Part shown: positions 56,410-64,000 of the stretch, piece by piece
How the letters are laid out: each line of letters starts with the position of its first letter
How positions within the stretch are numbered: position 1 is the stretch's first letter
Assembly (NCBI RefSeq): GCF_021864535.1
Contig: NZ_JAKJIC010000022.1
Coordinates: forward strand, 1 to 64,000
Direction: 5' to 3'
Origin: Oryzibacter oryziterrae
GTDB taxonomy: Bacteria; Pseudomonadota; Alphaproteobacteria; Rhizobiales; Pleomorphomonadaceae
Length of the DNA stretch: 64,000 nt
Notes under the pieces: generated by a model
The model's input: the letters and a program-made list of their open reading frames with translations, nothing else
What the model was told of the DNA's origin: nothing
Databases searched by the model: none
Position numbers and translations under genes: made by a program

Positions 56410-57045
56410 TTACAGCAGCGGATCGATGATCTTGGCCAACTCGTCCGGCGTCAGCTCGCCCGAATGCTTGACGCCGTTGATGAAGAAGGTGGGGGTGGCG
56501 TCGACGCCGAAGACGTCAGCACCCTTCTGGCGGACGGCGTTGATGCCGTCGAGCAGCTTCTGGTCCGTGAGCGTGGCCTCGAAGGTGGCGGGCGAATAGC
56601 CGAATTGCTTGGAGATGTCGCGCAGGGCGGTAACGGGATCATTGACGAAGGCCCAGTCAGCCTGGGTCTTGAAGAGGTAGTCCACCACCTCGAAGAACTT
56701 GCCGCCGGGGGCGTTGCGCGCCAGCATGAAGCCGGCCGCGGCCAGCGGATCCAGCGGGAAATCGCGCATCACGTAGAAGACCTTGCCGGTGTCGACGTAT
56801 TTTTCCTTGAACACCGGGAAGGTGGTGGCGGCGAAGCGGGCGCAGTGCGAGCAGGTCATCGACAGATATTCGACGACGGTGACCTTGGCCTGAGCGTTGC
56901 CAAGGGTCATTTCCGGCAGCGGACCCGGCTTCATGAGCTCGGCGACATCAACCGTCTTTTCCTGGGCCAACGCGGCGCTGCCGAATGTGGCAACAGCAGG
57001 TAGCGCGACGGCGGCGGTCTCAATGAAGCGGCGGCGGGTAAGCAT
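56410..57045 (-). CDS. DsbA-like thiol:disulfide interchange protein
   Basis: 211 residues. The N-terminus (LTRRRFIETAAVALPAVATFGSAALAQ) is a signal peptide, with RRRF possibly Tat-like. The thioredoxin-fold CxxC is CSHC in EYLSMTCSHCARF; the cis-Pro region is DATPTFFINGVKHSG, and DFPLDPLA is typical of rhizobial DsbA-like (DSBA/BdbD-type) proteins. It oxidises or isomerises disulfides in the periplasm. The ATG 57045 follows AAGGA. In many Rhizobiales it lies directly upstream of smc; here not. Confidence 0.9.
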   Translation of the reverse strand: MLTRRRFIETAAVALPAVATFGSAALAQEKTVDVAELMKPGPLPEMTLGNAQAKVTVVEYLSMTCSHCARFAATTFPVFKEKYVDTGKVFYVMRDFPLDPLAAAGFMLARNAPGGKFFEVVDYLFKTQADWAFVNDPVTALRDISKQFGYSPATFEATLTDQKLLDGINAVRQKGADVFGVDATPTFFINGVKHSGELTPDELAKIIDPLL

Positions 57046-57190
57046 CGGGCGTCCTTCTTCTGTCTCGGGTCTCATGGACTTGCGGGCGGCAGGTTATGGC
57101 AACTGCAAGCGATTGGCAAAGAGTATAAAACCATTGTGGCAAAGCTAGATGTACGGCGGCTGAATGCCACGGGGGCAAGGCTCGCGGCGG

Positions 57191-57724
57191 TCAGTTTTTT
57201 GTGATCGGCTTGCGCTTGCCGGCCACGGCGCGGCCGAGGCGCTCGACGGCGGCGCGCAACCCCTCGTCCTCGATACCGGCGGCAGCGGCGGAGATCCGCG
57301 CTTCGGCCTCACGGGTGACGGGGCCGAGGGTCGGCCGCGGGCGCCGATCGAGGCGGGTGGGCGGCACCTGCAGCAGCTTGATGCGACCGACGAGGCGATA
57401 GCCGAAGAAGGTGTTGATGCGCTCGATGATCTGCGGCGTCTCGTGGCTGAAGCGCAGGGCTGCAGCGCCCGAGCAGCGTACGGTGAGATCGGCCGGCTGA
57501 TGTTCTTCCTCGGTGATGAGCCCCGCGGGCCGGCGCGGCCAGGACAGCTTGTCGGGCGCGGTGCTCTCGCCATAGGTGGGGCCAACGATATCGGGCCAGT
57601 GGGCGATCAGATCCAGCGTGGCAAAGCCGCGCCGGCGGCAGGCCGCACTGAGCGGGCCGGCGATGATATCGGCGAGAGGCCGCGGCCCCTTGAAGACAAA
57701 TTGTGGTTTTCCCTGATCGGACAT
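57191..57724 (-). CDS. DUF721 (DciA-like) protein
   Basis: 177 residues. The DUF721 core (RRRGFATLDLIAHWPDIVGPTYGESTAPDKLSWP, LTVRCSGAAALRFSHETPQIIERINTFFGYRLV) is present. DciA-type members load the replicative helicase DnaB in bacteria without DnaC; this role is known from the family and inferred here. It lies between the dsbA-like gene and mutY and shares a 64-base divergent gap with mutY. Confidence 0.85.
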   Translation of the reverse strand: MSDQGKPQFVFKGPRPLADIIAGPLSAACRRRGFATLDLIAHWPDIVGPTYGESTAPDKLSWPRRPAGLITEEEHQPADLTVRCSGAAALRFSHETPQIIERINTFFGYRLVGRIKLLQVPPTRLDRRPRPTLGPVTREAEARISAAAAGIEDEGLRAAVERLGRAVAGKRKPITKN

Positions 57725-57788
57725 GCCTGCTACACAGCGCGAGACCCCGAGCCGCCGAGCGGCTCCTTGCTTTTTCGGATTATCTCAC

Positions 57789-58826
57789 ATGACGGCAGTG
57801 TCCGCCACCGTGCTGCTCGCCTGGTATGACCGCAATGCCCGCCGCCTGCCCTGGCGCGTGCCGCCCGAGGACAGGGCGCTGGGCGTGCTTGCCGATCCCT
57901 ATCGGGTGTGGCTGTCAGAGGTGATGCTGCAGCAGACTACCGTTGCGGCGGTGAAATCCTATTTCTCGACCTTCGTTCAGCGCTGGCCGACGGTGGGCGA
58001 TCTTGCCGCTGCCGACCGGGATGCGGTGATGGCCGCCTGGGCGGGGCTTGGCTATTACTCGCGCGCCCGCAATCTGAAGGCCTGTGCCGAAGTGGTGGCG
58101 GGCGAGCATGGCGGGCAGTTTCCGAGCACGGCGGAGGGGCTGACCAAGCTGCCGGGCATCGGACCCTATACGGCGGCGGCGATCGCGGCCATCGCCTTCG
58201 ACGAGCCGGCGACCGTGGTGGACGGCAATGTGGAGCGGGTGATCAGCCGGCTCTACCGGATCGAAACGCCCCTGCCCGCCGGCAAGACGGATATCAGGGC
58301 TCGGGCGGCTGAGCTCACGCCCCCCTTGCGACCGGGCGATTACGCGCAGGCGGTGATGGATCTCGGCGCGACCATCTGCACACCGCGCAAGCCGGCCTGC
58401 TCGCTCTGCCCGTGGACGGATGGCTGTGCGGCGCGCAAGAGCGGCACGCAGGAGGACTATCCGCGCAAAGCGGCCAAGGCCGAGCGTCCGACGCGACGGG
58501 GCTTTGCCTATGTGGTGCGACGGCCGGATGGGGCGCTACTGGCGCGGCGGCGGCCGGACAAGGGATTGCTCGGCGGCATGCTGGAGGTACCGGGGACGAC
58601 ATGGGGGGAAGAGATGCCGGCGGCCAGCCCTCCCCTGCCCGGCGCCTGGCGTCCATGCGGGACCGTGGAACACACCTTCACGCATTTTCACCTGGAACTC
58701 AGCGTGATGGCGCTGAAGCTGGACCACCTCGCGGAGGCGCCGGAGGGTTGCTTCTGGATCGCCGCGAAGGAGGTTGCAGACGAGGCCTTCCCATCGGTGA
58801 TGCGCAAGGTGCTGAAGCTGGCTTGA
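57789..58826 (+). CDS. mutY: A/G-specific adenine glycosylase
   Basis: 345 residues. The catalytic glutamate is in LSEVMLQQTTV, the helix-hairpin-helix is LPGIGPYTAAAIAAIAFDEPATVVDGNVERV (with the Asp), and the Fe-S cluster is C-x6-C-x2-C-x5-C (CTPRKPACSLCPWTDGC). The C-terminal domain (about 235-345) is MutT-like and recognises 8-oxoguanine (HTFTHFHLEL). It removes adenine opposite 8-oxoG. ATG 57789 gives the normal N-terminus; a longer frame upstream overlaps the DUF721 start. Confidence 0.96.
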   Translation: MTAVSATVLLAWYDRNARRLPWRVPPEDRALGVLADPYRVWLSEVMLQQTTVAAVKSYFSTFVQRWPTVGDLAAADRDAVMAAWAGLGYYSRARNLKACAEVVAGEHGGQFPSTAEGLTKLPGIGPYTAAAIAAIAFDEPATVVDGNVERVISRLYRIETPLPAGKTDIRARAAELTPPLRPGDYAQAVMDLGATICTPRKPACSLCPWTDGCAARKSGTQEDYPRKAAKAERPTRRGFAYVVRRPDGALLARRRPDKGLLGGMLEVPGTTWGEEMPAASPPLPGAWRPCGTVEHTFTHFHLELSVMALKLDHLAEAPEGCFWIAAKEVADEAFPSVMRKVLKLA

Positions 58827-58939
58827 AGGGTGGGCATGGCGTAAGCGCCATGTGCAAAGACGCCGGGATCAGAGGTAGTATATCTCCCGGATAGTAGAAT
58901 TTACCAATTTTAAAGGATTCGGCCTGCGGGGCGGCTTAT

Positions 58940-59067
58940 TGCTTGCAGTTCGTCAACATTGTGCGAAAATATGCGGGTTCTGGCGAGACGCTGAAACTGA
59001 TTGTCGCTGCAAAAACAGTTTCCGTTTTCAAACATAAACCCTCCGTCACCGGAGGGTTTTCTTTTTG
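58940..59067 (+). ncRNA. Candidate small RNA ending in a strong terminator
   Basis: In the 263-base gap between mutY and ccrM. A stem GAAACTG (58993-58999) with CAGTTTC (59016-59022) precedes a classic terminator, AAACCCTCCG/CGGAGGGTTT (59036-59059) followed by TCTTTTTG. Neither mutY nor another plus-strand gene lies close upstream, which hints at an independent RNA. The 5' end is unknown. The terminator could also simply end mutY or, on the minus strand, ccrM. Confidence 0.3.
59036..59067. terminator. Bidirectional terminator between mutY and ccrM
   Basis: A 10-bp stem AAACCCTCCG/CGGAGGGTTT with a TCAC loop. TCTTTTTG follows on the plus strand; on the minus strand ATGTTTG follows, 31 bases beyond the ccrM stop. 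Confidence 0.85.
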
Positions 59068-59089
59068 TCGAAACGCACCAGCAAGGCGA

Positions 59090-60687
<1,598 letters not shown>

Positions 60688-61170
60688 ATGCATATCGCCC
60701 CGCTTCTCAATGCGCCACTCCAGATCGAGTGGCACGCAATCGCCGCCCTCGTTGCCTTGGGGCTTGGAATCTTCCAGTTGGCCGGACCAAAGGGCCGGAC
60801 GGCGCATCGGGTGGTCGGCTGGTTGTGGGTGCTGCTGATGCTGTCGGTGGCGATATCCTCGCTGTTCATTCATGAGATCAGGTTGATCGGCCCGTTCAGC
60901 CCGATCCACCTGCTGTCCATCCTGACGATTGTGTCGGTGCCGCTGGCGGTCCTGCATGCCCGGCGCCATGACATCAGCCGCCACCGCCGACAAATGCAGA
61001 TCCTGTTCTACATCGCCCTGATCGGAGCGGGGCTGTTCACGCTGCTACCGGGCCGCCTGATGGGAGAGGTGGTGTTCGGCTTTCCAAGCTCGCTGTCACA
61101 GGCGGCCGGGTCGGCGACCATCGCCGCAGATGCGCCAGACTGCTGCAAGACGACAGCGCCTCAGCCTTAG
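60688..61170 (+). CDS. DUF2306 membrane protein
   Basis: 160 residues with four hydrophobic helices: IEWHAIAALVALGLGIFQL, VGWLWVLLMLSVAISSLFI, SPIHLLSILTIVSVPLAVLHA and QMQILFYIALIGAGLFTLLP. The conserved HRxxGW-type segment (TAHRVVGWLWV) and histidines in helices place it in DUF2306 (PF10067). The function is unknown; haem or quinone contact has been suggested from the conserved histidines but is not proven. It ends five bases before the convergent radical SAM gene. ATG 60688 fits the first helix. Confidence 0.75.
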   Translation: MHIAPLLNAPLQIEWHAIAALVALGLGIFQLAGPKGRTAHRVVGWLWVLLMLSVAISSLFIHEIRLIGPFSPIHLLSILTIVSVPLAVLHARRHDISRHRRQMQILFYIALIGAGLFTLLPGRLMGEVVFGFPSSLSQAAGSATIAADAPDCCKTTAPQP

Positions 61171-61175
61171 GAGCT

Positions 61176-62309
61176 TCAGAACAGACTGAGCTGGACGCCA
61201 CCGTTGCCGGGCTTCAGGAACAGTTCCGTGGTCAACTTGGCGCGCGCCTTGTTCATGCCGAGCCGCTTGGCGGCCAGCTCGAAGCGGCGACCGATCTGCC
61301 AGGCATAGGGGCCGGTGCCACGCATGCGCTTGCCCCACTCGGCATCGTAATCCTTGCCGCCACGCATGGAGCGCAACACGTTCATGACGTGGCGATAGCG
61401 GTCCGGCAGCTCGCGCAGCAGGAAGTCGCGAAAGATCTCCGACACTTCGAGCGGCAGGCGGAGGAGGATATAGCCTGCCTCGCGCGCACCGAAGGTATGG
61501 GCCGCTTCCAGGATGCGCTCGATCTCGCTATCGGTGACCGCAGGCACCACGGGCGCCACCATCACACCGACGGGTATGCCGGCCTCCGTCAATTGCTGGA
61601 TGGCAGCCAGCCGCCGCGTCGGCGTCGACGCGCGCGGTTCCATGGCGCGCGCAATGCGTCGATCCAGCGTGGTCACGGAGATGGCGACCTTGGCCAGGCC
61701 CTTGGCGGCCATGGGCGCGAGAATGTCGATGTCACGGGTGATGAGCGCGGATTTGGTGACGATGGCCACCGGATGATTGGTGCGCGCCAGCACTTCCAAT
61801 ATGGAACGGGTGATGCGCTGCTCGCGCTCGATGGGCTGATAGGGATCGGTGTTGGTGCCGATGGCAATGGTCTTCGGCTGATAGGAAGGCGCGCCCAACT
61901 CTCGCTCGAGCAGCTCCGCCGCATTGGGCTTGACGAACAGACGCGCCTCGAAATCGAGGCCCGGCGACAGGCCCATGTAGGCGTGGGTCGGCCTTGCAAA
62001 GCAATAGACGCAACCATGCTCGCACCCGCGATAGGGGTTGATCGACCGGTCAAAGGACAGGTCCGGGCTGTCGTTGCGGGTGATGATGGTGCGCGCCTTC
62101 TCGACCTGGATCGTGGTCTTGAAGGGCGGAAGTTCGTCGGCACTGTCCCAGCCATCGTCGAACACCGACCGCGACAGCGGCTCGAAGCGACCCGACGGAT
62201 TGATGCCGGCGCCGCGACCGCGCCGACGGTCTGCCGCAACAGCGTCTTCCGCCTTAAGCGGCAGGCAGGACGGCTCGGATGGGAGGGCGGAGTGCGCTTG
62301 CGTGTTCAT
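61176..62309 (-). CDS. Radical SAM protein of the PA0069/SPL-like family
   Basis: 377 residues. The iron-sulphur motif C-x3-C-x2-C is in RGCEHGCVYCFARPTH. The radical SAM barrel runs from about 80 to 290 with AIGTNTDPYQPIE and VTKSALITRDIDIL. It is related to spore photoproduct lyase but has its own long C-terminal part (about 290-377; LRSMRGGKDYDAEWGKRMRGTGPYAWQIGRRFE). The exact substrate is unknown; DNA repair has been proposed for relatives but is not shown here. Confidence 0.88.
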   Translation of the reverse strand: MNTQAHSALPSEPSCLPLKAEDAVAADRRRGRGAGINPSGRFEPLSRSVFDDGWDSADELPPFKTTIQVEKARTIITRNDSPDLSFDRSINPYRGCEHGCVYCFARPTHAYMGLSPGLDFEARLFVKPNAAELLERELGAPSYQPKTIAIGTNTDPYQPIEREQRITRSILEVLARTNHPVAIVTKSALITRDIDILAPMAAKGLAKVAISVTTLDRRIARAMEPRASTPTRRLAAIQQLTEAGIPVGVMVAPVVPAVTDSEIERILEAAHTFGAREAGYILLRLPLEVSEIFRDFLLRELPDRYRHVMNVLRSMRGGKDYDAEWGKRMRGTGPYAWQIGRRFELAAKRLGMNKARAKLTTELFLKPGNGGVQLSLF

Positions 62310-62540
62310 GCTTTGATCTTAGCAAATCGAGAGAACAAGGCAAGAACATTCTCAAGTTCACGATGATCGAGGTTCCACCTCGGAGGTGCTTCCGGCAAAT
62401 GGCGCGACCTTCTGCTGACCGCGCTCGGCAGCCATCAGCCGGCAGATGAGGAAATCCCTGCAGAAACCTGCACATAATCAAGGCGCGAGCCGGCCAAGAA
62501 ACGTCTCGCGCTGGCGACAAAAAGCCGTTATGTCCCAATC

Positions 62541-63140
62541 ATGCTTTCGGTTGTCATTCCCACTCTCAACAGCGAAGAAGCCCTGGCGCGGACGCTCTCG
62601 GTGCTGGTACCGGCGGCAGCCGACGGCATCGTGCGCGAAGTCGTCGTGGTGGATGGCGGATCGACCGATTCCACTGTGTTGGTGGCTGAGGGCACTGGCT
62701 GCCAGTTGGTGGCCTCGGCCGGTCCGGTCGGCGAGCGGATGCGCGCAGGGGCAGAGGTGGCCACGCGGGGCGACTGGTTGATGTTCCTGATGCCCGGCGT
62801 GTTGTTTGACGGCGACTGGTTTGCCGATTTTCGCACCCTGATGGAACGCATCGACCGTGCGGGCAAGGGACTGCATGCGGTCTGCTTTACCTATGATACC
62901 GATGACTTCGGTGCTGCAGCCAAACTGAGCGCATCCGTCGCGCGCTTCAAGCGGCGACTGACGGGCATCCCGCGCGCCGAACAAGGCCTGATCGTGCCGA
63001 GTGCGCTCTATCGGCAGGCGGGCGGCATCGGCAACGGACAGCCGGATCTTGCGTCCCTCTGCCGGCGGATCGGACGGCGGCGGATCGTTGACTTGCGCGT
63101 CACGGCCAGCCGCGTCATCCACGACGACCAATCACACTGA
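62541..63140 (+). CDS. Family 2 glycosyltransferase
   Basis: 199 residues. The GT-A fold starts LSVVIPTLNSEEALARTLSVL; the nucleotide-sugar site EVVVVDGGSTDSTV and GERMRAGAEVATRGDWLMFL follow. The usual DXD is weak: GDWLMFLMPGVLFD occupies its place. The domain is short compared with typical family 2 enzymes, so it may be a small member that modifies a membrane-lipid or protein-linked acceptor. It stands alone between the radical SAM gene and maeB. Confidence 0.8.
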   Translation: MLSVVIPTLNSEEALARTLSVLVPAAADGIVREVVVVDGGSTDSTVLVAEGTGCQLVASAGPVGERMRAGAEVATRGDWLMFLMPGVLFDGDWFADFRTLMERIDRAGKGLHAVCFTYDTDDFGAAAKLSASVARFKRRLTGIPRAEQGLIVPSALYRQAGGIGNGQPDLASLCRRIGRRRIVDLRVTASRVIHDDQSH

Positions 63141-63276
63141 ACCTCTGCGCGCCGATTTTCGGAGCCGCGCACACAAGATTTCCATCCGCTCAATCGTTTA
63201 GGCGGTGCCCGCCCCTCGTTCCTTTCCGGTCTGCCTGTGTTATGACGGCGGAAATCAAGGAAAACGAGGAAGCTAA

Positions 63277-64000
63277 ATGTCCGAGGAAAAGCGACTGGCC
63301 GGCTCCGAGCTTGAGGAGGCCGCTCTCTTCTATCACCGTGAGCCTCGCCCCGGTAAACTTGAGATCCGCGCCACCAAGCTCCTTGGCAACCAGCGCGACC
63401 TGGCACTGGCCTATTCGCCCGGCGTCGCTGCGCCCTGCCTTGCCATCGCCGCCAATCCGGAAAAGGCGGCTGACTATACCGCGCGCCAGAATCTGGTGGC
63501 CGTGGTGTCCAACGGCACCGCCGTGCTCGGCCTCGGCAACATCGGGCCGCTGGCCTCGAAGCCGGTGATGGAGGGCAAGGCCGTCCTGTTCAAGAAGTTC
63601 GCCGGCATCGATGTGTTCGACATCGAGATCGACGCCACGACCGTCGAGCGGGTGGTCGACGTGGTGTCGGCGCTGGAGCCCACCTTCGGCGGCATCAATC
63701 TCGAGGACATCAAGGCACCGGAATGCTTCGAGGTGGAAGCGCAGCTGCGCGCCAAGATGAACATTCCGGTGTTCCATGACGACCAGCATGGCACGGCGAT
63801 CATTGTCGCCGCGGCGGTGTCCAACGCCATGGAGCTGGCGGGCAAGCCGCTCGACAGCATCAAGGTGGTGGCGTCGGGCGCGGGCGCCGCGGCGCTTGCC
63901 TGCCTCAACTTGCTGGTTTCACTCGGCGTGCGTCGCGACAACATCACCGTCTGCGACATCGAAGGCGTGGTCTACAAGGGCCGTGAGGTTCTCATGGACC
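63277..64000 (+). CDS. maeB: NADP-dependent malic enzyme, 5' part (cut by the window end)
   Basis: 241 residues are visible. The malic-enzyme core is clear: [57 protein letters not shown] (catalytic Tyr/Lys region), [18 protein letters not shown] and [15 protein letters not shown]. The NADP-binding Rossmann fold begins [17 protein letters not shown]. MaeB decarboxylates malate to pyruvate. The C-terminal phosphotransacetylase-like half lies outside the window. GAGGAA precedes ATG 63277. Confidence 0.95.
   Translation, partial: MSEEKRLAGSELEEAALFYHREPRPGKLEIRATKLLGNQRDLALAYSPGVAAPCLAIAANPEKAADYTARQNLVAVVSNGTAVLGLGNIGPLASKPVMEGKAVLFKKFAGIDVFDIEIDATTVERVVDVVSALEPTFGGINLEDIKAPECFEVEAQLRAKMNIPVFHDDQHGTAIIVAAAVSNAMELAGKPLDSIKVVASGAGAAALACLNLLVSLGVRRDNITVCDIEGVVYKGREVLMD

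Overview
This GC-rich window carries a mostly housekeeping gene set typical of an alphaproteobacterium of the order Hyphomicrobiales (Rhizobiales). The evidence is a split b/b' F0 ATP synthase operon, a CcrM-type GANTC methyltransferase next to mutY, a DUF721 gene and a dsbA-like gene near smc, plus Dxs, XseB, TlyA, DUF1499, Ald/Lrp and an MaeB-type malic enzyme. The genus cannot be fixed from the sequence alone.

Layout. 0-5.3 kb: a repeat element, a sigma-54 activator, a Crp/Fnr regulator, and a copper-flavoured block (two DUF2946-like proteins around a PCuAC chaperone). 5.5-11.5 kb: a CorA-type transporter, an ABC-F ATPase, a Fic protein flanked by palindromes, DUF1993 and a GNAT. 11.5-19 kb: dxs and xseB, separated by an accessory segment (LysR/Fe-ADH, a FitAB-like toxin-antitoxin pair, a cupin, an RTX protein). 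19-26 kb: pdxH, a DnaJ-type co-chaperone, DUF1499, an MBL hydrolase and a large secreted metallopeptidase. 26-30 kb: an MFS carrier and two RNA methyltransferases. 30-33.9 kb: an accessory island with a Septu-like ATPase/HNH pair. 33.9-41 kb: ald/lrp, a Tat-exported carbonic anhydrase, an S74-chaperone surface protein, aroC and rnhB. 41-50 kb: an ECF sigma/anti-sigma pair with a fasciclin protein, the F0 operon and smc. 50-56.4 kb: a divergent Ada-like regulator/Ogt pair and a 1228-residue autotransporter beside an AT-rich stretch. 56.4-64 kb: dsbA-like, DUF721, mutY, ccrM, DUF2306, a radical SAM protein, a glycosyltransferase and the start of maeB.

Most interesting points. The AAA ATPase/HNH nuclease pair at 31.4-33.5 kb looks like a Septu-type (PtuAB) anti-phage operon lying behind 1.4 kb of unexplained, structured DNA. 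The Fic gene is bracketed by two copies of one palindrome, which suggests an autoregulatory circuit. Two families of short dispersed repeats sit at gene borders, and one copy supplies the last base of the xseB stop codon. The Ada function appears split into a metal-binding/AraC regulator and a separate Ogt transcribed divergently from it. No tRNA, rRNA, CRISPR array, transposase or integrase gene was seen.
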